From: Cymbidium sinense
Taxonomy: Eukaryota; Streptophyta; Magnoliopsida; Asparagales; Orchidaceae
Reading direction: 5' to 3'
Assembly (NCBI GenBank): GCA_021442155.1
Contig: CM038214.1
Coordinates: forward strand, 27,528,450-27,592,449
DNA length: 64,000 bases
Notes under the pieces: model-generated
The model's input: the letters and a program-made list of their open reading frames with translations, nothing else
The model's database searches: none
Told to the model about the DNA's origin: nothing
Shown here: piece by piece, positions 1 through 11,640 of the stretch
Layout of the letters: every line of letters starts with the position of its first letter
How positions within the stretch are numbered: position 1 is the stretch's first letter
Program-made: the position numbers and the translations under genes

Positions 1-649
1 TTTTAGGTTTAGGTTTAGGTTTTTATTTTAGGTTTTTATTTTAGGTTTATTTTATTTTAGGTTTAGGTTTTTTAGTTTATTTTATTTTATTTATTTTAGG
101 TTTAGGTTTAGGTTTTTATTTATTTTAGCTTAATTTATTTTAGTTTAGGTTTAGTTTTATTTTATTATTATTTTAGGTTTAGGTTTTTTTTAGTTTAGGG
201 TTTAGGTTTTATTTTATATTTATTTTTAGGTTTATTTTTTATGTTTAGATTTTTATTTTGTTTTTATTTTATTTTATTTTTATTTTAGGTTTCATTTTTA
301 TTTGATTTAGGTTTTTTATTTTTAGTTTAGTTCAAGTTTTTATTTATTTTATTTTAGTTTAGTTTTTATTTTTTATTTTATTTTCTTTATGTTTAGGTTT
401 TAGTTTATGTTTTATTTTATTTTGATTTAGGTTTTAATTTATTTATTTTTAGGTTTTATTTAGTTTATTTAGGTTTTAGCTTTTTTTGGTTTAGTTTGTT
501 TTTTTAGTTTAGGGTTTGTTTGTGGTTTATGGTTTAGGTTTATTTTAGATTTAGGTTTATCCTTGGGTTTTACTATTTAGGGTTTATGGTTTAGGGTTTA
601 TGTTTTGGGTTTAGAGTTCAGTTTTAGTTTAGGGTTTAAGGTTTATAAT
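1..649 (+). repeat. Degenerate telomere-like array 1
   Basis: The plus strand is built from TTTAGG, TTTAGGG and G-poor TTTTA/TTTATTTTA words with almost no C. Towards 500-640 the seven-base plant telomere word becomes commoner. It is not a perfect telomere; unit length drifts constantly. The G-strand runs left to right, so a telomere in this polarity would lie to the right, not at the start of the window. No gene is visible. Confidence 0.85.
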
Positions 650-910
650 AAAAAACAAATTCAAATTCAACATTTCTTCTTTTCAATTTCATTAACAAAG
701 TAACCCACTAAATTTTCTAAGACATAAGTGACGACATAGATCAAAATAGAGAACACATAGAGCAAATCAAAAACCCTAGATAACTAGAACCGTCTCTATT
801 GTAAAGGCATAGTTCCATAAGTAGCAGATCGGATTGGCATCCTTTAGTTTCTTTAGTTCCCATCAGAACCACCCTGGCCTCTCTAGTAGTAGGATCCACC
901 ATCATATCTT

Positions 911-950
<40 letters not shown>

Positions 951-1112
951 ACCACCACAGGTGTAACCTCCATCCACTGCATCCAAAACCTCCACTACTC
1001 CCGACCACCCCTATATCCATTAGCACCTCTAGAGCCCCACAACACTATGATAACCTCCACTCCACCTCCACCCCATATAGCCCGGTTGGTGATGTTCCTA
1101 GCTACCCATTCT
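650..1112 (-). pseudogene. Glycine-rich RNA-binding protein 3' end, module copy 1
   Basis: Read on the minus strand, this is a remnant of the last coding part plus 3' UTR of a glycine-rich RNA-binding protein (RRM followed by a Gly/Tyr/Arg-rich tail). The same block recurs at 2,318, 10,492, 15,687, 28,752 and, truncated, at 40,121. The 3' UTR signature is strongly conserved: on the plus strand it reads CAACATTTCTTC, then TTTCAATTTCAT, then AAGTAACACACCAAGTTTT in the consensus. This copy carries a TC microsatellite inside the Gly-rich part. Frames are broken and no RRM core is present, so it cannot encode the protein. The family assignment rests mainly on the better-preserved copy at 28,752-29,197. 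Confidence 0.6.
913..947. repeat. (TC)n microsatellite
   Basis: An uninterrupted TC/GA dinucleotide run of about 35 bp inside module copy 1. The other module copies lack it, so it expanded after the copies separated. Confidence 0.97.
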
Positions 1113-2317
1113 TAGGTTTAGGTTTTTATTAGGTTTTAGGGTTTATATTTATTTTTTAATTTATTTAATTACTTTAGGTTTAGGTTTAGGGTTTGGGGTT
1201 TAGGGTTAGGTTTTAGGGTTTAGGGTTTATGATTTTAGGGTTTATGGTTCAGGGTTAGGGATTAGGGTTTAGGGTTTAAGGGTTTTTAGGTTTTAGGGTT
1301 TAGGGTTTGTTTATTTAGGGGTTTAAATATTTTTTTTAAATTAAGTGGTCGGTTTAGTTTTATTTAGTCTATTTTTTATTTCTTTTAGGTTTATTAATTT
1401 TAGTTTAGTTTTTTTTTAATTTTTTTTAGGTTTAGGTTTAGGTTTAGGTTTTTTTTTTAGGTAAGATTTATTTTTGGTTTATATTTTAGCTTCAGGTTTT
1501 ATTTTTTTATTTTTAGGTTTAGGTTTTATTTTTTATTTTATTTTTTTAGGTTTTATTTTGGTTTATTTTAGGTTTTATTTTCAATTTAGGTTTAGGTTTA
1601 TTTTAGTTTTATTTTATTTAGTTTAGGTTTAGGTTTAGGTTTAGTTTATTTTAGGTTTAGCTTTAGGTTTTATTTGAGTTTATTTTTTTGTTTAGGTTTA
1701 GGTTTATTTTATTTTATTTTAGGTTTAGGTTTTATTTTAGGGTTTAGGTTTCAATTTTTTTTTTTATAGGTTTTATATTTAGTTTTATTTTAGGTTTGGG
1801 TTTTATTTAGTTTTTATTATATTTTATTTTAGGTTTATTTTATTTTTTTATTTTACATTTAGTTTTATTTTTTTAGATTTATTTATTTTTAGTTTAGTTT
1901 AGGTTTTATTCTATTTTTTGATTTAATTATATATTTATGTTTAGGTTTTTTATTTTATTTATTTATTTTATTTTATTTAGGTTTTATTATTTATTTTATT
2001 TTAGGTTTTATTTAATTTAGGTTTGAGTTTTAAGTTTTAAGATTTTGGGTTTATGGTTTTTTTTTAGGGTTTAGGGTTTAGGGTTTAGGGTTTAGGCTTT
2101 AGGGTTTAGGGTTTATGGTTTAAGGTTTATGGTTAGCTTAGGGTTTAATGTTAGTTTAGGGTTTAGGATGGTTTAAGTTTAGGGTTTTTAGGTTTGGTTG
2201 GGGTTTTAGGGTTTAGGGTTTATGGATAAGTTAGGGTTGGGTTTATGGTTTAGGGTTTAGAGTTTAGGTTTAGGGTTAGTGTTTGGTTTAAGATTTAGGG
2301 TTTAGTTTTTTATTTTT
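1113..2317 (+). repeat. Degenerate telomere-like array 2
   Basis: G/T-rich plus strand. 1,170-1,320 and 2,040-2,300 are rich in TTTAGGG. The middle, 1,380-2,030, is G-poor TTTTATTTTA-type DNA. No coding sequence is seen. Confidence 0.85.
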
Positions 2318-2750
2318 AACAGAGAAAAATTCAGATTCAACATTTCTTCTTTCAATTTCATCAACCAAGTAACACACCAAGTTTTGTAAGACACAGGTGA
2401 GGACATAGATAAAAAATGAGCATGCATAGAGGAAACTAAAAGCCCTTGATAACTAGAGCCATCCCTATTGTAAAGATACAGATCCAGAAGTAGTAGAATG
2501 GATCGGTCGTTCATCAATTTCTCTAGTTCCCCGAACCACCCCCCGCTTCGAGTAGCGATCCATGATCATATGCCGATCTCTCGCCACACCACCATGGTTG
2601 TAACCTTCATCATCTCTTGCCTCCATAACCACCACTGCTCACCATCACCTCCATATCCACTAACCCATAGATCCCCACCACCGCGATAATCACGCCTCCA
2701 ACTCGCCATCAAGACTAAGCTTAGTTGATGATGATGTTCCTACGTCCATT
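2318..2750 (-). pseudogene. Glycine-rich RNA-binding protein 3' end, module copy 2
   Basis: Second copy of the minus-strand module. The conserved 3' UTR part lies at about 2,320-2,450 and the degraded Gly-rich tail at 2,480-2,690. The 3' side is preceded on the plus strand by a T-rich tract (about 2,305-2,317). The high-coordinate side ends at the same module boundary as the other copies, at a CCATTC word, and telomere-like DNA follows directly. Stops and frame changes make it non-functional. Confidence 0.6.
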
Positions 2751-5700
2751 CCATTTTATTAGGGTTTAGGTTTTATTTTTTTAATTTATATAGTTACTTT
2801 AGGTTTAAGGGTTTATTAGTTAGGGGGTTTAGGTTTAGATTTAGGTTTGGTTTTTTATGCTTTAGTGTCGGTTTTTAGGTTTTTAGGATTTAGGTTTTTT
2901 AATTTTGAGATAGGTTTATGTTTATTTAGTATATTTAGTTAATTTTTATTTATTTTAGTTTATTTATTTTTTTATTTATTTATTTTAGTTTAATTTATTT
3001 TAGGTTTATTTATTTTATTTTATTAGGTTTAGGTTTATTTTTTTAGTTGAGTATTATTTTATTTTATATTTTAGGTTTATTTTATTTTTATTTTTTGTTT
3101 AAGTTTTTTACTTTATTTTTAGGTTTAGATTTTAGGTTTTATTTTAGGTTTTATTTTAGTTTAGTTTAGGTAATTTTAAGTTTATTTTATTTTATTTAGT
3201 TTAGTTTAGGTTTAGGTTTAGCTTATTTTAGGTTTTATTTATTTTAGTTTAGGCTTTATTTCATTTTGTTTATTTTATTTTTATTTTAAGTTTTTTTTTA
3301 TTTTGTTTATTTTTATTTATTTTATTTATTTTTAGGTTTTATTTTTAGGTTTATTTTATTTTGTTTATTTTTTTTTAGGTTTTGGTTTTTTAGTTTAGGT
3401 TTAGTTTAGGTTTATTATTTAGGTTTTATTTATTTTATTTGCTTTTTATTTTATTTTATTTATTTTATTTTATTTTAGATTTAAGTATTTTTTTTGTTTG
3501 GGGCTTAGTTTTTTTTTAATTTATTTTTAGGTTTATTTTATTTTGTTTATTTTACTTTTAAGTCAGGTTTAGGTTTTTTTTTAGTTTAGGGTTTAGGTTT
3601 TATTTTTTATTTATTTTTATATTTTATTTTAAGGTTTATTTTTTTTAGGTTTTATTTAGTTTTATTTTAATTTATTTTAGGTTTATTTTATTTTATTTTA
3701 TTTAGGTTTTATTCTTAGGTTTATTTTATTTTTAGTTTAGTTTAGGTTTTTATTTATAGTATTCTTTTTTTATTTTAATTTTAGTTTAGTTTTTTTTATT
3801 TTATTTTATTTTATTTTAGGTTTAGGTTTATTTATTTATTTTAGGTTTATTTTAGTTTTTAGGTGTAGAATTCATGATTTAGGTTTAGGATTTGTGGCCT
3901 AGGGTGGGTCAGGGTTTAGTGGTAGGTAGGGTTTAGGGTTTGAGCCTGGGTGGCTCAGTAGAGTAGGGCCTCAGGTTAGTTTAGGGTTAGGGTTTAGGGT
4001 TTAGGGCCTGAGATTTAGGGCCTGGTCAGGGTTTAGAGTTGAGGATTTTGGCCTGGGTTTAGGGTTTAATGTTATACAACCCAGTCAAAGCCTGGGAGGT
4101 CAGTGGTAGTTGGTGGGGTAGGTTTTAGGGTAGGGTTTAGGGAGAGGTTTAGGATTTTTTTTTTAAAAAGCAAGTGTAATTTTATAATTTAGTTTTATTT
4201 TTATTTTTAATTTTAATTTATTTTATTTTATTTATATTTATTTTAGATTTTAATTTTAGTTTATTTTTAGGTTTAGGTCAGGTTTAAGTTCATTTTTTTT
4301 AGTTGAGTTTTTTTTATTTTATTTTTAGGTTTAGGTTTTATTTTTTATTTTAGGTTTAAGTTTAGTTTTCATTTTATTTTTTTAGTTTAACATATGTTTT
4401 TTATTTTAGTTTATTTTAGGTTTTATTTTTAGTTTAGGTTTAGGTTTACTTTTAGTTTATTTATTTTATTTAATTTAGGTTTAGGTTTAGTTTATTTTAG
4501 GTTTTATTTATTTTTAGTTTACTTTATTTTAAGTTTAGGTTTAAGTTTATTTCATTTTGTTTATTTTATTTTATGTTAGGTTTAAGTTTTATTTATTTTA
4601 TGTTTTATTTTTAGGTTTATTTTTCAGGTTTAGGTTTTTATTTAGTTTTCATTCTAAGTTTATTTTATTTTTATTTTGTTGAGTTTTGTTTTATTTAGGT
4701 TTTTATTCTTAGGTTTATTTTATTTTAGTTTAGTTTAGGCTTTTATTTTATTTTAGTTTATTTTATTTTATTTTATTTTATGTTTAGATTTTAGATAAGG
4801 TTTTTTTATTTTATTTATTTTATTTTTATTCTTAGGTTTAGGTTTTTTATTTAATTTATTTTAGGTTTTATTTAGTTTATGTTTAGGTTTTAAGTTTTAG
4901 GATTATGGGTTTAGATCCGTGGTTTAGGTTTGTTTTAGGGTTGGGTTTATGGTCTAGGTAGGGTTTTAGGGTAGTTAGTAGTATTTTGGGTTTGTGGGTT
5001 TAGGTTTACTCATTTTAGGTTAGGTTTTTATTTTTATTTTTTTTAAATTAGTAAGAAGTTTAGGTTTATTTTGTTATTTTTTTATTTATTTTAGTTTTTT
5101 TTTTTTTTTTATTTTATTTAGGTTTATTTTTTTATTTTATTTTATTTTATTTTATTTTATTTTATTTATTTTATTTTTATTTAGGTTTAGTTTTTATTTT
5201 CTTTTTTAGGTTTTATTTTGTTATTTAGGTTTTTTTTATTTAATTTTAGTTTTATATTTTTTATTTTATTTTTTGTTTTTTTATATTTTTATTTTATCAA
5301 TTTATTTTATTTTGTTTTTGATTATTTATTTATTTACATTTATTTAGTTTAGGTTTAGCCTTTTTAGGCCTAGTTTAGGCTTAGGCCTGTTTTAGGTTTT
5401 GAATGAGGGTTTAGGGTCAGGTTTAGTTTAGTTTAAGGCTCAGTTTAGTCAGGATCAGTGGTTTAGTGAGCCCAGGGCCTGGTAGGGCCCAGGTGTTTTA
5501 GGTAGGTAAGGGTTTAGGGCCCAGAGTGGTTTAGGGTGGCATGGGTTGTGGTTTAGTTTGGCTCAGTAGTAGTGAGTTAGAGTGGTTTATTTCATGGTTA
5601 TTTTTTTATTTGTATTTAGGATCCATGTAGTGTAGGAGTTTGGGTTGGTGGGGTGGGGTTTAGGAGGTGTGAGTTTAGAGTTTTTTTAAAATCAAACCCG

Positions 5701-6563
5701 GTAGGTTTTATGTTTATTAAATATTTAATTTATTTTATTTATTTTGTTTATTTTATTTTATTTTATAGGAATATTTTTTTATTTTATTTAGTTTAGTTTA
5801 TTTATTTTAAGTTTATTTATTTTCTTTAAGTTTTATTTTAGTTTATTTTAGGTTTAGGTTTAGGTTTATATTTATGTAGTTTAGTTTTATTTTATTTTAT
5901 TTTATGTTTTATTTTTATTTTTTTAGGTTTAGGTTTTGGTTTTATTTTATTTTTTTAGGTTAAGGTTTAGGTTTTATTTTAGGTTTATTTTAGGTTTTAT
6001 TTTTTTAGTTTAGGTTTATTTTGGTTTATTTTATTTTATTTTAGTTTAGGGTTTAGTTTTTGATTTAGGTTTAGGTTTTATTTATTTTAGTTTAGTTTAT
6101 TTTAATTTAGTCTTAGGTTTATTTATTTTGTTTATTTTAAGTTTAGTTTTTTTAGTTTATGGTTTAGCTTTTTTTATTTATTTTTAGGTTTTATTTTTTT
6201 GTTTATTTTTTAGGTTTAGGTTTTTATTTAGTTTTTATTTTATTTATGTTTATTTTATTTTTATTTGTCATTTAGTTTTTATTTTATTTAGGTTTTTTAT
6301 TTTTAGGGTTATTTTATTTTTTTAGTTTAGTTTAGATTTTTATTTATATTATTTTAGTTTAATATTGATTTTTTATATTTATTTATAGGTTTATGTTTAG
6401 GTTTAGGTTTTAGTTTAGGTTTTATTTTATTTTATTTTTTATTTTATTTAGCTTTTGGTTTTATTTATTTATTTTGGTTTTAGGTTTTATTTAGTTTAGA
6501 TTTAGGTTTTTAAGTTTTTGGATTTAAGTTTAGGGTTTAGGGTTGTAGGTTTTAGGGTTTAGG
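2751..6563 (+). repeat. Degenerate telomere-like array 3 (3.8 kb) with G/C-richer islands
   Basis: Mostly G-poor TTTTA/TTTATTTTA words with scattered TTTAGG. Three islands differ: about 3,870-4,150, 4,895-5,000 and 5,350-5,700. They carry TAGGG words mixed with CAG, GGCC and GTGG motifs, and C appears where the rest of the array has almost none. The array ends in TTTAGG plus a 10-T run at 6,564, the 3' junction of LINE A. No gene is seen. Confidence 0.85.
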
Positions 6564-6573
6564 TTTTTTTTTT

Positions 6574-7917
6574 AAAACTAAAAAGAATTTATTGCTCAGG
6601 AAGAAAAAAAAAGAAACAAGAGTCCTTATTAGAGACTAAACTCAAAAAGAAAAAAAACTACTGCTCAAATGAGCTATAGGAGAATCTTAAGGAGTTTAGT
6701 CCCTAAACTAATACATTAAAGAGTAATAAAGAAAAAAAATAAGGAAAAAAGAGAAAAAGCTGAGCAAAAGGCAAAAAAGGGGAAGAATCCACGGAGCTCC
6801 AAAAGAACCTCCAAAGAGACGAAGAACCAAAGGAAAATTAAACCTGCAACTGTAGACAACTCTAGCCATCTAAGAAAGAGGAGACCATCAATAAGACACC
6901 AACTCCCTCCAAGAAGAGGAAGAGACCAACTGAAAATGAGAATCAACAACCTGTAAGAAATCTTAGCTAGAAGGAGATAAAAAAACATTAAGAGAAAAAA
7001 CTCAGGCTCAGATATGAGGAAAGAAGGATAATCACAATAATGAGGGGCATCAAATCCTAAGTGTATCCAGCTTCAAAGATGGGTTACAAATAGGAAAAGT
7101 CACCAACCATAAAATTATCAAAGGAAAAAAAATCATCATATCATCATAGCCATCCTATCCAAAGAAAAATACAAACCTATCATAATTGCCACCCAACCAA
7201 AGAAAAAGTGGAGCTAAGGAAACAAAAAGAGAGAGTAAAGCAACATAAAAAATTAACATAAGGCATTCCCAACAAAACCAAATATGAACACCTCTTAAAA
7301 AGTGGGAGAAAAAAAACTAACATCCTAAAAAAAAATGAGCCCTCAAAGATAAAGCCAGAGCCCACAATAACACCAATCCAAAGCCACCAAGGCACCAACC
7401 AAAGGAAAGGAAATAGCCAATAGAGTAGCCACACAACAGAACACCCAAGAAAAATAGCCCAGGAAAGAGCAAGAAAGAAAACCAACCAATAGAAAAAAGA
7501 AGGCCAGTAATAGCTAAAATAAAAAGCTAGAGAAATAGCCAACCAAGGGACAAACCACACCCCAAGGACAAAAAGCCCAACCTACTACCATCAAAGAGAG
7601 CAAAAGCACCAAACAAAGAGAGGCAAGCCAACATGAATGAAGCCACTACCACAGAAAATAGAGAAAAGAAGAAACAAACCTGCCAAAGGGCACCAAAAAA
7701 TCCCAGTGAACATGAAGCCAAAAATACCAAGCAAGAAGAAGAAAAATTAGCCAAGAAGCCAATACTCCAGCTAGCAAGAAAACACATAGAAAAAACTCAA
7801 CCAACATAGATAAAACTAGCCATAAGCAAACACCTCCCAAAGATAAGAGATATTATTTCCAAGAAGCTTTATAATGAGTAACCCTCGACAAGTGAGGAGG
7901 GGCATAAATCAGAACAC
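6574..7917 (-). other. LINE A 3' region, sense strand rich in GGTTGG-type motifs
   Basis: The plus strand is rich in CCAACCAA, CCAAAG and CAAGAAG words, so the sense strand is rich in TTGGTTGG and TTGG. The long minus-strand open frames here are Trp/Leu/Phe-rich low-complexity translations and are not credible proteins. Similar regions lie downstream of ORF1 or ORF2 in LINEs B, C and D, so this belongs to the family's 3' UTR. Confidence 0.65.
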
Positions 7918-9680
7918 TTTTTTCCTTTTTCTTCTTGTAAATAGTTTTATAACCATTACTTTTCTCCAAAAAATCTCCAAGAAAAAATGAATCAGTGTTG
8001 TTATAAAAGGCATGGGGATCAGCAGAAAGCTATCAAATTCAAAGAAGAGCATTCAGAAACATCCACAACATTAGATAAAGGAAAATAAAAAATAGTATGC
8101 ATTTCAGAATTAGAAGTGAATAAAGGAGCCTAAAGAGCATTATTAAGAAGGAAATTATTAAAATTTTCACCTTCCAACAAAATCTGAAGAGTATCCTCCC
8201 TGTCTTCATTTGTAAAAGAATCAAGAGAAGCAAAATCCAGATTTTCAGTACAAACTTCATGTAAGGGATTAAAATAAGATTCCAATCCCTTAGAAACACA
8301 TAGCATATTACAAAAATTTTGAATAGAATTACCAGCGGTAGAAAAGCCATCATTTTGAACCGAAATAGAACTATTAATAATGAGAGAATTGTCACGTATC
8401 TAAATCTTATTTTTAAAAGAAGGATCACCAATATTAAAAAAGATTATCGGACCAAAAGTTAAAATATTAGAAATAAGAACAATCTTTTCACCGCAATTCT
8501 CAATCAAAGAAGGAAAATAAATATTCTCTTTCCCATGATCTAAAGCATACATAAGAGAATGAGAAACAATATCTAATTGATTGGAAGAAATGGTGTTAGC
8601 ATCAATAATATTCTAACCATCATCATGAAAGGACTTATGCACAACATCCAAACCAATAGAATCATTAACCACAACCTCCAAAGTCTTCCCTTAACAGAAT
8701 CATCAAAAGAAACACTTAGAGCATGATTATTAATTAAAACTTTTTCAAAAACATCAAAATTACCTTGTGCATTAGAAAAATGATTAATAGGTAAAAATTT
8801 TTTCAGAAGATTTAGAAATATGGTTTTGCAAAATATTAGAATTTTGAAAATTAGAGTTCTCTTTATCCAACTTGAGAGAATCATTAGTTTTTTCAACAAT
8901 CAAATTCTTACTGGTGATTTTCTTCCTAAGAGGGGGATATGCAACAAAACATTCAGAAATTTCATGCCCATGAATCTTACAATGATTACAAAAATTGGGA
9001 AAGTTCTCAAAAATAACTTTTTGAAAATAACCGCAATTCTGCGAACCTAACCAAATTTCTTTTGGATATTTTTTAGTAATATCAATCTCTACAAAAATTC
9101 TAGCAACATACAGTCTAGAAAAAGTAGCTGTTGCTTGATAAACTTGCAAAGGCCGACCAAAATTTGACCCAATAGCATAAAGAATATGATTAAATAGATG
9201 AATGGTAAGTTAAGAAAAGAAATCCAAATGGGAATAATAAGAGACTCTTCATTAACATTAAACATACCCACTTTAATACACATTTGACATTTAAAAATAT
9301 AGTAAGAATGCCTACAAAAAATTCTTCCGTAAATAAGATCATTAGAAAGTTTAATCAAAACATGCCTCACATCAATCAACCTAATAGAAAAAGAACCAGA
9401 TAAATTTAAGCTGTGAAAAAAAAGAAAGAATGTCTTCCATATTAAGCTATTTGAAGGAAAACTTTCCAATCAAAGAAAAAATAAAAGGCTCAGCTAATCT
9501 TTCAATATCAGCATCTGAAATCATAATCATCGGAGTACCTTTAAACATCATATGAACCAAATTTAGAGGAGGCTTGGTGGAAGAGTTCTTACTAGCTAAA
9601 GCATCTTTGAAAGATTTAGTAAAGAAATTTAATCTAGAGGTATTACCCAAAACTCGATGCCCTAGCAAATCCATCACCAT
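7918..9680 (-). pseudogene. LINE A ORF1 (DUF4283 and CCHC zinc knuckle), frameshifted
   Basis: ORF1 of plant L1 elements encodes an RNA-binding protein that packages element RNA. The minus strand shows the DUF4283 lead-in (SFKDALASKN; ERLAEPFIFSLIGKF) at about 9,450-9,620. The middle of the domain (GSFSIRLIDVRHVLIKL; PIWISFLNLP) is in another frame at 9,200-9,400. The end (ARIFVEIDITKKYPKEIWLG) lies at about 9,045-9,100. A perfect CX2CX4HX4C knuckle (CNHCKIHGHEISEC) is at 8,949-8,990. A long, poorly conserved C-terminal part runs down to about 7,920. At least two frameshifts (near 9,450 and 9,160) and later stops break it. Confidence 0.8.
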
Positions 9681-9862
9681 GGGATTTACCCCATGGATTG
9701 GAAGAAGTCAATGCCATGAGTCACGGTGCCGCGACCAAAATATGTCAATATCATCAAAGTTGGGAACCCAAGAGAAAAAAAAATGTTCAAACACTAACCA
9801 AGAAGCCATGGGATATGAGGAATCCAAAAGAAGTTTTAGTAAAAGGGGGGTTTCCAAGTTTT

Positions 9863-10491
9863 TTTAGTTTTCTATTTAATTTTAGTTTATTAGTTTTAGT
9901 TTTTTAATTTTTTTTAATTTTAAATTTTTTATCTTTTTAGTTTTTTAATTTTTTAATTATTTTATTTTATTTTATTTTTTTATTTATTTTATTTCATTTT
10001 TTAGGGTTTAGGGTTTAGGGTTTAGGTTTTAGAGTTATTTTATTTTACTTTAGGATTTGTTTTATTTTATTTAGGCTTTTATTTTATAGTTTAGTTTTTT
10101 ATTTATTTTATTTTATTTTAGTTTTTTTAGTTTAGTTTAGTTTAGGTTTAAGTTTAGGTTTTAGTTTATGTTCTTATTTTATTTTATTATTTTATTTTAA
10201 TTTAGTTTTAGGTTTTATTTATTTTATTTTAGGTTTTATTTAGTTTATTAGGTTTTAGCTCTTTTTAGGATTTAGTTGGGTTTAAGGTTTATGGTTTAAG
10301 GTTTAGGTTTTTGGGTTTATGGTTTGGCATTTAGGGTTTAAGGTTTAGGGTTTAGGGTTTAGGTATTAGGGTTTAGAATTTCGGGTTTAGGGTTTTAGGG
10401 TTTTTATAGTTTAGGGTTTAGGGTTTAGGGTTTATGTTTTAGGTATAGGGTTTAGGTTTTAGTTTATGGTTTAGAGTTTTTGGTTATTTTT
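9863..10491 (+). repeat. Degenerate telomere-like array 4
   Basis: T-rich DNA with TTTTATTTTA words (9,863-10,250), then denser TTTAGGG words at about 10,260-10,480, just before module copy 3. No gene is seen. Confidence 0.85.
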
Positions 10492-10938
10492 TAATAGAGA
10501 ACAAATTCAAATTCAACATTTCTTCTTTTCAATTTCATCAACCAAGTAACACACCAAGTTTTATAAGAGACACGTGACAACATAGATAATAAATGAGCAC
10601 ACATAGAGCAAATCAAAAACCCTAGATAACTAGAACCATATCCAATTTAAAGAGTTCCATAAGTCAGATCGCCCATTCTTCTATTTCTTCTGTTCCCATC
10701 AAAACCACCCTGGCCTCTTGAGTAGCAGGATCCACCATCATATCCCCGATATCTCCCTCTGCCACCACCACAGTTGTAACCTCACACCTCCTACTTCCAT
10801 AACCACCATTATTGACCACCACCTCCATATCCACCAACACCTCCTGATCCCCACCACCATTGTGATAATCGCCTCCACCTTCGCCGACCACCGATCTACT
10901 AAGCCGGTTGACGGATTTTCTATAGTTTTGTTTCATTC
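10492..10938 (-). pseudogene. Glycine-rich RNA-binding protein 3' end, module copy 3
   Basis: On the minus strand a Gly-rich frame is readable at about 10,690-10,860: GGYGGGG, then after two stops NCGGGRGRYRGYDGG and SRGQGGFDGNRRN. This matches the Gly/Tyr/Arg tail of plant glycine-rich RNA-binding proteins. The conserved 3' UTR block follows at 10,495-10,640. The copy lacks the RRM and has in-frame stops. Confidence 0.65.
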
Positions 10939-11640
10939 TGGGTTTAGGTTTATGTTGAGGTTTATTAGGTTTTTTTAGGTTTTATTTTTTTTTATTTGTA
11001 AGTTTATTTTAGGTTTAAGTTTTATTGTTATTATTTTATTTTATTTTCAGTTTATTTTAGGTTTATTTTATTTTATTTTACATTTAGTTTTTATTTTTTA
11101 AGTTTTTATACTTAAGTTTATTTAATTTTTTTTATTTTAGTTTAGTTTTATTTATTTTATTTTATTTTTAATTAGTTTATTTTATTTTAATTTTAGGTTT
11201 ATGTTTAGGTTTAAGTTTAGGTTTTATTTTATTTTATAGTATTTTATATTTAGGTTTGGTTTTATTTATTAATTTTTATTTTAAGATATTTAGCTAGTCA
11301 GTCCTGGATTTTAGTAGGGTTTAGAGTTTAGGTAGAAGGGTGGCTGGAGAGCCCAGGTCAGGCTTTAGGCTCAGCATAGGGTTTGATTTAGGTCATGGCA
11401 GAGAAGTGGCCTGGTGGTAAGGTAGTTTTGTGGTATGGTATGGTTGGAGGGTTAGGGTGGTAGAGGGAGGGTTAGAGCCAGGCCAGGATTTAGGGAGGGT
11501 CAGGGTGTGGGAGTGTAGTCAGTGGTTTAGGTCAAGTTTTGGTTAAGGGTGGGTTTGGGTTAGGATTAAGATTTAGTTTTATGGTTTAAGATTTAAGGTG
11601 GAATAGTTTAAGGTAGGGTCAGGATTATTTTAGGGTTTTG
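10939..11640 (+). repeat. Degenerate telomere-like array 5 with a G/C-richer island
   Basis: 10,939-11,285 is G-poor TTTTATTTTA-type DNA. 11,290-11,640 is an island mixing TTTAGGG words with GGTCAGG, GGTGG and CCAGG motifs, like those at 3.9-4.1 kb and 5.4-5.7 kb. It runs into the 3' end of LINE B without a clean T-run. Confidence 0.8.

Larger units (their letters stand above)
6564..9862 (-). mobile_element. L1-type LINE copy A, ORF1 plus 3' region, ORF2 absent
   Basis: A non-LTR retrotransposon derivative in antisense to the array. The 3' end is a run of ten T on the plus strand (6,564-6,573), i.e. a poly(A) tail, joined directly to TTTAGG. Then come a G/T-rich (sense) 3' region and an ORF1 with DUF4283-like and zinc-knuckle sequence. 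The 5' end abuts array DNA near 9,862. No endonuclease, reverse transcriptase or RNase H sequence lies between ORF1 and the 3' region, unlike LINEs C and D. The element keeps both termini, so ordinary 5' truncation does not explain it. It could be an internal deletion or an ORF1-only non-autonomous family. Confidence 0.8.

Noticed and set aside
1..650. A true chromosome end at the window start
   Set aside because: The G-strand runs left to right, the wrong polarity for a left-hand telomere, and the repeats are too degenerate for an active telomere.
834..1115. Plus-strand open frame with a Ser/Leu run
   Set aside because: It is the antisense of the module copy and its TC microsatellite; the run is simply translated TC repeat.
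7180..7840. Long minus-strand open frames resembling multi-pass membrane proteins
   Set aside because: They are Trp/Leu/Phe-rich translations of a low-complexity GGTTGG-type LINE 3' region, with no known domain. The same style of frame recurs in every copy.
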